A stretch of DNA of 64,000 bases from Lycocorax pyrrhopterus obiensis (taxonomy: Eukaryota; Chordata; Aves; Passeriformes; Paradisaeidae). Shown one piece after another: positions 13,501 through 27,100 of this stretch. The translations under genes were made by a program, and so were the position numbers. The stretch covers positions 6,553,168-6,617,167 of the forward strand of contig JACSVZ010000016.1 in NCBI GenBank assembly GCA_014706295.1. Direction: 5' to 3'. Position 1 is the first letter of the stretch. Each line of letters starts with the position of its first letter. The notes under the pieces are model-generated. The model worked only from the letters and a program-made list of their open reading frames with translations, did no database searches and was not told the origin of the DNA.

Positions 13501-16500
13501 TGCAAAGGCAGCAACACTACAACATTCCACAGGGGTGGCAGCTCTTCCTTAACTCCCTTTGCTTGACAGGCACCTCTTTGTCCCTCAGGGATCTTGTGAG
13601 CTGTGTCAACCAGAGGATCAGAGAGGGAATTCCTCCTCATTTTGCCCAAATACACACCATTTCTGTAAGATACTGGTCACTGACAGCAGGTGGGATGATT
13701 TCCAGGAGGGATCCATCAAGGCCTCTGTCCCCCCACAGTGCACAGAGTAGTTTGGGGATGGCTCCTGCCCATCCTCCTTCTCCTCTGCCTTTTGAGAACA
13801 GTTACTCAGTGCCACAATGATTTTGCAGTGCAATCTTACTGGTTTCTTTACTGAAACCTCTTCTTCCCGAAAAGCCTTGTGTAACAAGGTACTAACACCT
13901 TTTTGAAGTGAGGCTAACTGTGAGATGTAATTAAATGTTTGACAAGATGCTTTGAAATCCTTCAGAAGAAGCTGCCTTTGTATAATTAATAAACAGTATG
14001 GTTCCTATTCTCCTGCATCTTTAGAGATTCTATGGGAACAGGTAGGAAGGAGCAAGAAATGGATGAGGATTTCCTTATAAAATTTCTCCATCTTTGAACG
14101 CGCCGCTTATTTTAGACAATTAACTGCACCAAGTTCCTCATTGAAAGTGTGCGAGTAGGCCCTGCTGACACAGACTCTCTCCAGCCTGGCTGCCTTGTGC
14201 CTTGGCTGCAGTGTGATCACTGATTTTTCAGACTCTGCTGACTCTGTGCTGGATTTCTGTAAAGACAATTTAGGTTTCTTCCTTCTTCAAACTCATTTTT
14301 GTTCTTGTTTTGATCTTGCTTTCCTACGTTTTCTTTCTGACAAACATGACTCAGAATGCAGGCAATGTTTTTGATGTAAAGATTGGTTAGGTGAGAAGAA
14401 ATAACTGAGTTTTTAAAATGCATTTCAATGTCATAATCTCTTTTTGGCAGTCTATGTGCTGACATACATATCCATATTTTTGCTTCTCATAATGGGGTAG
14501 CATTTACATATATTTTTCATATATTAGTTTTCTAATTCTTACTTTTCTGTGAGTTATCAATTTTAAGCACCTTCAAATAATTAAGGTGTTACCTATACGG
14601 TAATTAGCTTTGTAAAACATCTACATTCATTGAGCTGCAGAAGTTTTAAGGCAATGTACTGTTTACAATGTAAGCAGTTGTAGGAGGAACAAATTACAAG
14701 CAACAGACAAAAGTAAAACACAGGAAAGATGTTTGATAGCTGCAGTAAGAGTAGCAAACACTTAGCAAACTACTAAAGCTTGCTTTGAACTCAAAGAGAC
14801 TAGCAGCTCAGACGGAATACAGAAAAATATCCCCAAAACCTTTTCAGATGGAGTATACCAGAAAGGAACAGTTTGTAATACCATCTTTTGTTAGAGAAAA
14901 GCAAGCAGATAAGGTATCTCTAGGAAAAACTAGGACATGATTATTTCTGAAATGTCCATGTGGCTTCCACAAAGCTGTTGGCTTTGCACCTCCTCTGGTG
15001 TCCCCGTAGCTGCTGTCCCCGCTGGCTGGTGGGAACTGTCCCTGGCACGGCTGATCCTTGGACTGTGCCCTTGCAGGCTGGGAAACTGCAATTTGGCCAA
15101 GGCAGGAAGGGGCTGGGGAGCAAGCAAACAGTGGGGCCAGCACCTGAGCATCTGGCCAGGGCCTGGGCTCATCTCCTGAACCCATTTTAATGAGGAGCAG
15201 AGATGGCAGCACTGAGGTGCAGGGCTCAGCGAGTCCCTGGATTGCAGAGTGCTGCTCAGCCTGAGCTTTGCATCCCAAAGGAACTGATCCACGACCGATG
15301 ACAAAACCCCAGCTCACGGCTGCAGTCCAGTGAACACTCTGGGTCTTCTCTTAACTTTTGGAATGAGTTAAAAACAAACAAAAACCCCACAACCAAAGCC
15401 AAACAAAACCGCAGAAAGCGGTGTTGAAAAATAAGTTTTGGACTTAATTCTTAGTTCTTCCGTATTTCACATGTATGATTTATTTCAAACTGCATTAGAG
15501 ATGTGATTTCTCGGCCTCATAAAGTCACTGCAAGTTTTGCTTGGAGCCTTTGGATATTAATTTTTAAGGCAGAACTCGGTGAAATCAGTAGTGGTTGATC
15601 CCGTGGAGTCTATGGCTCTGAAATGAGCCTTCCCCCCCAAGGTTTTTTATAACTACCAATAGTACTGTAATAAATGACTTCTACAGTTTCAATATTTGTG
15701 TTACAACAGAGCTCTTATTTTTTTTCAAAACAGTGAGGAACAATCTAGGATGAAATATTGTAGTTTTTATACTAGCAATTGGAGAGCAAAATCAGGATTT
15801 TAACTGGTGGGAGGGTAGGATTACACCATCCATTTTTCTGTCCTGCTGTTCCTGTTGTTATAGGGTACTATGGGAATTAAAGTCTAAAACATAGTTATAT
15901 TTTCTCATATGAGAAACAATTTAACAGGTTTTTTCTCAGAAATCTTAAGTAATCAATACTTGATTATATGAAATATGATCTATAATTTGAAAGCTATAAC
16001 TATTTGTGTAATCGAACCTGTTTTGTCTTGATTTTTGTGTGATAGCCCTGTAAATTAATCAGGCTTCCTCTTCACATCTGTATTGAAATATCCTCTATTC
16101 TGCAGTAGTTGGAACCTGGACTCAGTGAAATCAGCATCACTTCTTAACAGTATCTCCTGATAATTATGAGATTAGTTTAGGTGGCTCCTGCAGAAGTTCC
16201 CTTATTTTCATAGCTTTAGAGCTCTCGTGTCTGCTAATGATGGAGGATCTGAGCATCTTCTGCTACTTTTCTGTAAATATCACACCAGGAGTGGAGGTGT
16301 TTGTAGACAATTCAGTAGCAATAGCAGAACACAGTGAAAAAACAACCCATATTTGACAACTCTGGTAGCATTCAGCATTAAATCATCTCATTTATTTTCT
16401 AAACTTAATGTATTGTTATTCTCTTCAGGGTCAAATTTTGTAGTTTTTCGCATGTAAAGCTGTCTCTGATCTGGAAAGATGAATAACAGTTGCAATATAT

Positions 16501-17898
16501 CTTCACCTCTGATCTCCTTGGCCTCAGTTTTCCTAATTTTTTCTCTTAGTCCTTTCTACTTTGTCATTCCCAAGATTTGTCTCATAACGTGCTACTTCAT
16601 CAGATGCCTTTTTATGTATGCTAATCTACAAAAGCATACATAAACTATAAAATGTTATGGCAGGGTGCTGCATTTACCAGCCAGTAATTACCTCATGTTC
16701 AAGACTAATCACAGCCAGTTTTTGTATGAGACTTTTTTTCCATGGCATGTTATGGAGATACTGGAGGATGGCAATATGAAATTAAAAAAAAAAAAAGAAA
16801 AATAACACTGCAGAGTGGGGGAGAAAGCTGTGTTTTGTCTTCCTTGGAAAGCATTTAAGCACAAACACATTCCTGGGAAATTGAGCATCCCAGTGAGAAC
16901 AAGACAGTGCAGTGAGCAGGGAAGGTCATGCCCAGGTTCCCATCTCACAGTAGGCTGAGTAAGAAGAGAAAGGACAGCTGAGCAGGGAACAGATATCTGA
17001 AATTTCCAGGGAAGTGGTAACATGGCCAGAATTACAATCTGGCCCTGAGACTTCCTTTTTTCATGGAGATAACAGAACTAAGTAGGCCTTATATAGGTCT
17101 CTGTTCTGTTAATTAACAGTTTTATAACACATCTGAGGGACCACAGACTGGCACAATTTCCTAACTCACTTCCATTTATGCAGAAACATATTGCTATTTC
17201 AGATTAATGATCCAGAAGTAGTAATTATGGTTTTATAATAGTTTTTGATGAGATATCAGCTCTCTGTCAAAGAGTCATTTGTATGACAAGATATAGATAG
17301 AAACAAGACAGTGACTTGAATACAATTTCTTAAACAAAGGCCATGGTACTCCTCTGCTCACTGCAGCCTCTGCTGCATTTACCATGGATATCTTTTGTTC
17401 ATCATTAATTCAGTCTGGGCCTTTTTTGTTTTGGTTTTTTTTTCTCAAGAGATTAATTTTTCTGGAAATGAAAAACTGAAAACCATGCAAAATCCTTCTG
17501 CATTTATTTAGGACATGAAAATATATACAATAAATTGGTAGCAGACTTGTTGCCTACGTGCTGCGCTGTTGATGTTCACTAAGGCAAAATGGGCAAAGGT
17601 GGATTACCACTATAAAAATACTTCTACCATTTTTCTTTTGGATGGAAAGTGTAGTTCAAGTTGGCTTTGTTTAACTCCTACAAACATTTGGAAATTACAT
17701 TTTAATCACTATAAGGTTTGCAGAATCTGAACTTCAGATATTCACAGTGAAAATGTCCAGGTGCTTGGATGATATTCAAGTTATATAGAATGCAGAAATA
17801 CTTGTCAGCATGGGATTACTAAATTGCTGTGCCAGAGCAAAGATACAAAACCAATTAAATGGATCAGATCAATACCTGACAGCACCTTGTACATCTTG
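7511..17898. other. Non-coding flank, no gene recognised
   Basis: Mostly AT-rich sequence without recognisable exons. Two GC-richer, CpG-poor patches at about 12.05-12.36 kb and 14.94-15.30 kb carry overlapping open frames of up to 157 codons in several frames on both strands. That pattern is expected from low stop density and not from coding. A short A/C-rich low-complexity run lies at 15369-15410. No RNA gene or complete mobile element was seen. Confidence 0.55.
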
Positions 17899-18166
17899 AG
17901 AGATGACAGGACAAAGGGTAATGGCTTCAAACTGAAAGAGGGTGGGTTTACATGAGATATTAGGAAAAATTCCTTCCCTGTGAGGGTGGGGAGGCCCTGG
18001 CAGAGCTTGTCCAGAGAAGCTGTGGCTGTCCCATCCCTGGAAGTGTCCAAGGCCAGGCTGGATGGGGCTTGGAGCAACCTGGGATAGTGGAAGGTGCCCA
18101 TGGCAGGGTTGGAATGAGATGAGCTTTAAGGGCCCTTCCAACCCAAACCATTCTGTGATTCTGTGA
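17899..18166 (+). mobile_element. CR1 LINE, 5'-truncated 3' end
   Basis: This is the 3' terminal part of a chicken-repeat-1 non-LTR retrotransposon. Diagnostic blocks in order are GACAGGACAAAGGGTAATGG near 17905, GAGATATTAGGAAAAATTCC near 17954, CCATCCCTGGAAGTGTCCAA near 18031, GGCCAGGCTGGATGGGGCTT near 18052, and CCCTTCCAACCCAAACCATT near 18134. The end is two copies of an ATTCTGTG-type octamer, the family's hallmark 3' repeat, closing at 18166. CR1 copies are typically truncated at the 5' end like this one and lack long target-site duplications; none is evident here. The GTGTCCCTGCCC segment usual near the 3' end is shortened to GTGCCC at 18092-18097, so this copy carries a small deletion. 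It is too short to encode reverse transcriptase. The wording of the tail resembles passerine CR1 subfamilies, but I do not assign one. Confidence 0.95.
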
Positions 18167-21100
18167 ACATGCACAAGTGTTCCTTAATGTGAATGTAAGG
18201 AGAGAAATATAAGTGCAAACTCTACAACCTCAAAGGAGGTCCTTCTGTATATTACCTCTAGAAATAATTTATCAGGTAAGGAAAATGGGGGAGAAGGGAC
18301 TATAGGCTGTTACACAAATGATTATAGAATAGTAAAGATACCTAGATATCCTATTTGTCCATTTCCAGTTTTTTGAAATGTTTGAGTGCAAAAAAAAAAA
18401 TCACAAAACCTTTTTCAGATTGCTATTTGGTTTTGGAGAGAAATATTTGAAATTAACTGCATGCTACTCCATCCCACTTAAGCTTTGTGTGCTCTGCTAA
18501 AGTGTGCTGTACAATAGGAGGAGATGGAATGACTACAGCTATGATGCTGAGAACTCTTTGCCCACACTATCACATTTCATGAATTTAACTCCAGTCTTCA
18601 GTTTTACCCTAGTCTGGTCCTCTGGACTGAGCAACAGTAAAAAGCTGGAGGACACTAAGTGTGGGCAGGGACCACATTTCATTTGCTGCTTTGATGTCAT
18701 TTGACAGGAATCCAGTTCATGTGTTCTGCAGTTGCTCCACAGTGTAAACAGGGCATGGTGGGCTGGGCCTGTTTGCTTTGTTTGCAAAGTGAGCCAAACC
18801 AAAGTGGCAACATGTTTGTTCTCAGCTATCTTTTATTAAAATCTTCTGTTATGTTTTAATGTGTTTATTACCTAGTTTGCTGCTGATCCTACACTTATAA
18901 TTAAAACAAAAAAAAAGGAAATCTTACAGCAAACTTGATGAGCTTAATTTACAATATAATCACACTTCCTTTGATTGATTTAGTAAGGTGGGAACAGCTG
19001 AGAAAAGGAAAGCTTGTTTTGAATGTTCTGAAGAACCTATCAATCAATTTGCTTGGCACAGTGCAATGTGATGTCACTTAAACTAAATGATGAGCTTGTG
19101 GGGGGTGTTTTGTCTGAGATGCTGTGTCCCAGAGACTCCATGTGAGGCTGATGGGTGGCCAAGATCTGTGTCCACACTCAGCATCCCCAGCTCAGAGTAG
19201 CCCTGGAGCACTGTCTCAGTTCCTGGGAGGAAGGCGGAGCCTCCTGCTCCCTCCCAACTCGTTCTGTTGTGACAGAGCTTCGCTAACTGAGGTGCTTCCA
19301 TGGCTCAGCTGTAGGAACTTCCTTTCCCACTCAGCATTCCTAGAACTCCGTGGAGGGGGTGGTTCTGCTTAGCCATAGAGCTCCTGTCTGAAGGAGTCCT
19401 GGTGCTGGTTTGGAGGCTCCTGTGGGATGAGCCACGTGGACAGAAAGGAGCTGGAGGCCCTCTTGGAACAGGGACTGGGAAGTTTGCATTCTCTTTTACT
19501 GTGGAGTTACATTCATCTTACATTCTTACATGGCTATCAGCAACTGCATCGTCATTGCAAACCTCCAATCTAAGTAGGCAAAGTCATGATGTGCTTACTA
19601 AAAAACATTCTAGGAAAAGCAAACATTCCTCTTGATTAATGGACAATTTTAACCTGCTCAGGGTACAGGCCATTCCTTATTGATCCATGGGCAGCTGAAA
19701 CAATATCATACTGCTTGATTGGTTTTGTATTTTAATCATATTTTTGCTTTATCTATTAATTGGTACCTATCAAATTCTAGATTTTAGAGGCTAATATTTT
19801 TTTTGTATTACAATAACAGCTTTTCTTATTATCACATCTAAATTGCAGCCTTTCCAAACTTAAGTTACTAAAACACAGAAGTGACTTTGTTGCCAAAGAC
19901 AGATGAAATGCAAATGTCAATCACTTGTTGGGCAACTGCTAAACAATCCTTGCCTACTGAGTATTGGGGGTAAGAAATTTCACTGGGAAATTTGCAGTCT
20001 CTGCAGCAAGACCCTGATGAGGTAGTAAGAAAATGCAGCTCTCTGTGAAAAAGCTCTGCTTCTTTTCCTTTTTATTTTGTCAGTCCATTTACAGTAGAAT
20101 TTGAGTCACTTAGTGGGCTAATAAGTTCATTTTAAATTCATTGCCTACCACAAGTTTTAAGCTGAAGTTTACAGTCCTCAAAAAAGTCAATTCTCAATTA
20201 CTTGGAAGACCAGCACTGTCCTTGGAAGTGTAGCAAAATGTAATTTTCCAAACCAGAGCAGTTTCACCAAAGATAGTCTATTAAAAAAAATAAATATACT
20301 TAATCTGGAGTTCTGTGTTGTGTTGCCAGAAAGTGAAAAGGGCGTGGTAAGACGTGTAACCTCATTCAGGCAGCAGGCCAAAATCTCTTCTGATTTTTAG
20401 AGAATGGGACAGGATGCCTTGTGTTCCAATGAGCTATTTCTGCAAGTTACGGTTGGTAATGGCCACTTAATGTGTCCCCTGGTATTGTAAACAAGGCAGG
20501 ACAGTTTGGAGGAATACTTCAAATTGGGCTCACAGAATGCATTTAGGAGAATCCTTCTGGCCTCCCTTGGGATGGTTGGCTCTGAATCATTTAATGTGGA
20601 AAAAGGTTCCTTGCTTACGTTTTATTTATATACTAAAACTTATCATTTGGGGAAATTGAGAATAATTGCAACATTTATCACCTTCACAGTTAAAGGATTA
20701 GTGATTCTAGAAACTCTAAGCCTTACAGTGAGCCAGGACATTAGTAAGTGGGATATTGCAATAGCTCCTGTATCAGTTATCAAGCAGCAGTGTGGACACT
20801 GTGGATTTGGAGATGTCTTTTATGACTGAATCAGGAGCTTATTTGTCCTTGGCTGTATTAGAGTTTCCTGTAAGAAAATTGCTGTTTTGTGGAAATCTAT
20901 GCTGAAGAGATAGCACTGCATTTGGAATGGTTCTAGGATGTGAACTCTGCTGGTTTCATTCCCTTTAGTTCAGAAACCCAGCAAATAAGGTTATATTTTT
21001 AAGAATTCATCTCGGCTCCCAGAATGATGAATCTGCTATCTCTGCCCTGTGGATGTAATTCCTCTCTCAAGTCACTCTGGGTTTCTCAAACTCATTTTTT

Positions 21101-24100
21101 AGAAGGACTTGACTGCAATTCCTTTGTTTGGTTTCAGCTGAATTTTGCTGAAATTCAGAGGTTCATGGATACCGATGTGGATGCGTTTCAGCACTGAATC
21201 TCTCTGCTGTAATTTTTCCATTATTTATCATCCTTGGAAACACTGTCTTTCAGTTACAGCTTTTCTGACTGGTTTCCAAGCCATGTTTTCATTCATCTGG
21301 GTGTGATACAGTCACCCACAGAAATCACAGTAGTTTCTCTTCTACAGAGAAGGGCTCAGCTATTGCAAAGAAAATGGGCACAGTTAGAGCAGTAGAAGTT
21401 GTGTGCTAACAACAGCACAGTGTGAGGTACTGCTGAGGGCCCAGGAACTTTGATTCCCTGTGATACAGATACAACCTATGTTGGTCTTTAACACAAAAAG
21501 AATCCACGCTGCATTGTATTTCCCAGAGTGGGGCAGAAAGCCCCCAGTGCTGTGACACAGGCATAGGTTCTTCCCCATTTCCCAAATGCCTGGAGCTCTG
21601 TGTGTCTCTGGATGGCACTCTTTACCTATATTCCCTCCGAAATGATGAGCTCCTGGAAATATCGGCTCTTGCTAAGTGATCAGCCAAAACACAGCAGCTC
21701 TTGGCAGCTCAAATCAAACAGCACTAAACCTAAAATGGTTACGATCGAGAAATATGCCTCAGAAGAAAGCAAAATAGATACGGTATAAGATTATATTATT
21801 ATAATAATCAAGAGAAATCAGACATGGGGAAAAAGGTAGGAAATTATAAGGAATTATCATCAATCAAAAAGAATGAAGAGCAGCAATTGAAAGTAACTGG
21901 TTCAAATTTAGCTTGAGGAGGAAATTTTATAGTGAGCGGAAAATCTTTATCTGCATCAACATTTTTTGACATTCAGGCTGATGTAATAATGGTAATTAAA
22001 CTACAGGAAAGGTAGCACTACGGCAATGTTAATAGACATGTAGAGATTCCAAGCTTTGACTACATTTTTGTATCAGAATATTCTTTTCCTGCAAAGGTGT
22101 ATTTTTTCATTTTGAAGTCTATGAGTTGGTAAAGGGAAGCTGTGTTTTGCCAAATAAACAGAAGCTCTCTAAGTGTTAGTTTACAATAACTTGTGTTTGT
22201 TACAAATACAATGTGAAAACCTCATAGATTTTAGGCTCTTTTGCATTAATTTATAATCTGACACTTTGTTCTAGAGCTTCAGGAAGTGTTGAGAAAACAT
22301 ACAGAAACTAGAAGAAAGTAGGCACAGCAAACAGTGCTTAACTGAAAAGTTAACACATAAAATATTGAGGGTGAAGTAAACGAAATGTTCATTTAAAAGT
22401 TCTAGAACACGGGAAAAGGTATAAGAACTGAGAAAGTTCTGAAGAAGGTATGGAGTGTGAAAGACATCCTATAGAAATTTTGTTGTGCTGTCTGATGGGA
22501 GCCATAAAGGGCACTCAGGGTGGATAGAAATGCTGTAATTTTTCTCTTCAGTATCGTTAAAATTTTGTCAAATCACATTTTTAGTTGGGCTTCAAAGGTC
22601 ACCTTGGATATTTATTGTTATTCCCCTTCTACACATTCAAATAGCCATATTCACGTCCCTACATGGATTCACATCTTCCCTAAAGTCTGTACAAAGAGAA
22701 AAGGAGAATATAATGAATTAACATGGGCTATAAACCTTGCAATGGGGTTCCAATTTACGTCTCCAGCTTTACTGTGCTATTTACAGACTGTTCTGTATGC
22801 AGGAGAGGAAGGTTGGTTTGAAGGCAGGAAATACAAGGAAGGAGAAATAAATGTTTCGAAGAGTTAAAGAATTTGCTTACTGTTCCTTCAGGTGACAGCA
22901 TTTCCTCTCAAGAACTAAGAGTACTGTAGTTACATTGGTGTTCTCGTTTCCTCTGGATATTTTAAGTTACCTAAAGTGCTGCCATCCGAGTTCAGCAAGC
23001 ATGAAGTCCATCCCATGAAGAGCTGGCTTAGTGTTCCACAAGGCCACGTTTTTGGCTCTCTGAGTGCAGGAAAAATGGTCCCAAAGAAAGGCCCTAGTTC
23101 AGCAGGTTGTACAGCAGCACCAATTTCACGATCTAATAATCTGAAAACAGCGTTATACTTGTGCCAGGCACCCTACATTCACTTTTCATTTTGTTTGGTG
23201 CAAGCCAGAGTGCAGATGTTGATCTGTCACCTTTCTCACGCTCTGATTTAGGTCCTGTGTCCTGCTGTGGCAGCTCTGATCATCCAGTGTCCAACCAGTA
23301 ATCAAATAAAAACTCATTTATTGCTTCTGGGGCTCAATTGCTAATGCAAAATAGGAGAGATGAGAAGGGTTGTTACTTTTTACAGCAGGAATGACACTGA
23401 GAACACTCTCACAAAAGAAATACGGGAAAATTTGAGGTGTTTTGAAATCATGTTGTCATGATTCATTACTTTTCCATTGAAATCTTTCTCAAAAGTATAA
23501 AAATATTAATGGGGGGGACCCCAGAAATAAAACATAGCAACTTACTTGAAATCAACAGCCACCAGTTTAAATGTACATGTAAGAGTGCATTGCCCACACT
23601 TTCAGAAGGGGAGGTAATTTATGGTGAGTGGATGTGGGAAGCTGCAATTGTAGTTCTGCTGGAGGCATTAATCTCTCTATCTGACTAGTGAGGATCTGAG
23701 ACAGTGCCCTGCTTGTGACTTACACCCAGTGCTTTTGATACCTTTGGATAGAGGCATCAAAAACTAATTCTAAGGCGGACATCATAGAATTAAAAAAAAT
23801 ATTTATTCAGTGTGTTCCTGGTTTAATTTTCTTGAAATTACATCTTGGCTATAGGAAAAATACTTATTCACTTCCTATTTTTAATTTTAACTGTATCTTT
23901 TCCAATTTGGATCCAATGTTAAGGTTGAAACCCTGTGTTACCTTCATTAAAAATTTTCCATAGATTTGCTAATTTTCTTGTTCTCTGCTGACAATATCAT
24001 TAATGCTATAAAATAGATATATATTATCTCTGCTTCCAAATTGTATTTTATTTCCATAAAATGTTAAATGTCTTAAATGAAAGATCCAAACTGGATAACA

Positions 24101-27100
24101 CAAAAGAAGGGCAAAAGTACCCAGTAATTCATCTTCTACTGAACAGGCAAACAGCTAGTGGGTGTTATCTCATTGATTAATGTTAAAATAGAGTAAGAAT
24201 CTTATTTTTGTTAAAAGGAAAACAATTAAAAGCCTAATACAGAGCTAAGCACTCCGCCGGGGATTCCATGAGCTGGTTACCTGAATAGCGTTGCTTTCTT
24301 TGTATTTTAGAGATTCAGCACGCTGTTGTGCATATAATCATTGTGTCTGAGAACATGGAGGGGCACAATCTCCAACTAAAGCTTTATGGGGAAGTTAGGT
24401 GGGTGGGATCGAGTCAGCCAGGAAGGAATTTGGGGGGAAGATCCCCCGCCTTACCAAAAGTAGTGCAGGATTGTGAAAGAGAACGTGCTGTCAGGGCTTG
24501 TTATCCGAGTCATTCCAAAGCACATCCAGGAGCATGGTGATGATGTTAGCTCAGATCTGAGCCGTGTCTCCTACCCAGTTACCAGCTCCATTTTTGTCCA
24601 GACACAAGTGTTTTACACAGGTGTCCATTGAAGGCCTGTTTGGATGTGATTAAGCAAGATTAATTTTAGCATGCAACATGATTTTATTTAGTGATCTCTC
24701 ACTCTAAAAACCCAGGAAGGTTCATAATACGTTAGAAACAAAAACTGCTTTTGAAATAACAATTAAACCCGTGTGCCTCTTATGCAGCCGAAAACAGGAT
24801 CGATGCCTTTGAAACTGAGGAGTGTGACAGAAGTAGAGTTTGAAGGCAGCAGGGTTCAGTGTTAAGGATTCAAATATCAGAGCTGAGGAACTGAGTGCAC
24901 GTTTTCCATTATACTGATTAGCCACTGTAGGGTTAAATATACTTTCAGAGCTCTCATCTGTATTCTTAAACAGGAATTACAGCATTGTTCACAAAGTGTA
25001 CAAGACAATGCAATAGCCTGTCAGCAGTATTAATTTCCACCATTACAGCTATTTGGCTTTGGTTGGGTTCTTAATGGTATTTAAACAAATACAGTTCTCT
25101 CCCCACCTTTCATGTGATTTTTCCTTCTGCAAAAGGCCCCTTTGTTTAAAAACCTTCCTGATGGTTATAGAACACATGTATTTATTATTCAGATGGTTCA
25201 TTTATTAAGAATAAATAATTTAAGTACATTTTCTTCTGTTTAATTAACACATTAGCAGTTGCAGCGTATATGGGAAGTAATGTTTATATTTATACTCATT
25301 TCTCAGGCTGTTTGTTTTGTTCTACTTGATGGCCTCCATACTTATTTATTGAAAGTTCCTGACCTGCATAAGTCTGCAGAAATGCTTGCAAACTTCTAGA
25401 GAGGCAATGGCACCTGTGGTAGCAGTAGCAAAATGCTGCATCATTCTCTTCATGACTTCTGATGTCCAAGGAAAGTTTAAACCCGTGAAGCAAGAACAAA
25501 TAATCAGGATGGCCCCAGGCATACTTCACGCTTGTTGGGAAGAAACATAAATTACATCATTGTTGTTGCTGCTGCATTTGGCACACAGAAAAATTATTAC
25601 TTTATATTCACCAGCAAACCCAAAATTTACTTCCATTCTATTGGAAACTTATTTTTCTATCCTGTGACTGCAATAGCAAACTTCTATGTATCATATGAAA
25701 ATGCGTGCTCTATAATACTGTATTTTAAATCCATTTTCTTCTTTAAAATGACACTTTTGCTCCTTTCCCTTTTGTTTCCCCAGCATGAAAACATACTGCC
25801 ATTTTCTTTGGTAATACATAAACATCTTCTAAATGTGATCAAATGGAGATTCCTGTTCCTTAGTTAGTTGGTTATTTCTAACTATACATTAACAATGTTT
25901 GAATCATGGCTGTAGGCACCCAATCAGATTACCTGCTTCCCATTTTTGGTGTTACACAAACATGTCCTAAAAGAAAATTATGAAGAACTTTGAACCTTAG
26001 ATCCTACAACCAGTGCTACAATGAGGTGTGCCACAAGATCTGAATTATTTGTATTTACATACTGAATTCTTTTTTATGGATGACAAGGTGACTTTTATAA
26101 TGTTAAAATAGATTCTTCTTTCAAGATTGCCTTTATTTTCATTTCTTCAGTTATTTTTTAACTAATGGAGTCTAATGCACTTAACAATAGAGTAACCCCA
26201 CTTTATACCTGAATATTACTTATTGCTAAGTTCTATCTTCTTTGTTACTTAGAAAATCTAATATTCACCTTGATATTAAAGACCTTTATTCAGAAAACAT
26301 GAACATCCCAATAGTTAAAGCTCCCAGCTAAATGTCCTGATATATCATGAGGTTGGATCAACCATGACCTTGGAGCAACCCAGATTTCTGCAGCAAACTC
26401 TGCCTGTCAGGGTTAAATCCTGGCCTCCAGCAGTGTCTTGAATCCACACTAGGGAAATTATGATAAAAATAATCTTTACATCTCCAGACTCAAATGGATC
26501 TTTCTGATTGACTGCCTCTGGTGCCAGGTCCATGTCAATAATTCGCAGTGAATGCATGGCTGTGACCTTTTCCCCCTTGTTTTAGAATTTCTATTTTACA
26601 AGACCAATAAACCATGTCAGGAGAAAGTGGCGGTTCTAGACATGCGAATGGATGGATCTCAGGTCAGAGGTAATCCTTCAGCACGTTCCTGTTTGGGACT
26701 AAAGAATACATCTCCCTGCTGTAATGGTTCTGTCAAAAATGTATGCAAGGAAAAATTGAAGGATACACTCTTTCAGTTATGCAATGCTTAGAAAGAAAGA
26801 ATAAAATGAGTAAAGGATTTTCCACTTGCTTTCTTAAGCCCCAATGAAGGCTGTAGGAGTTAATGGACACACTGGGTTGCACAGCAGTATTAAACAGAAG
26901 AGGTAATGGCAATTATCTATTATAAATTTCTGCACAGTACCATATCATCATTATTGTTTGTAAACCTTTCTATCCATCTACATCCATCACCCGTATTAGG
27001 CACCAGCAGAAAACTGTAGAACACCCAGGCTGTCATATCAATAAAAAAACACAATCAGGTAAAAAGAAGGGTTTTTGATTAAGGTACCAGAGCTGAAATT

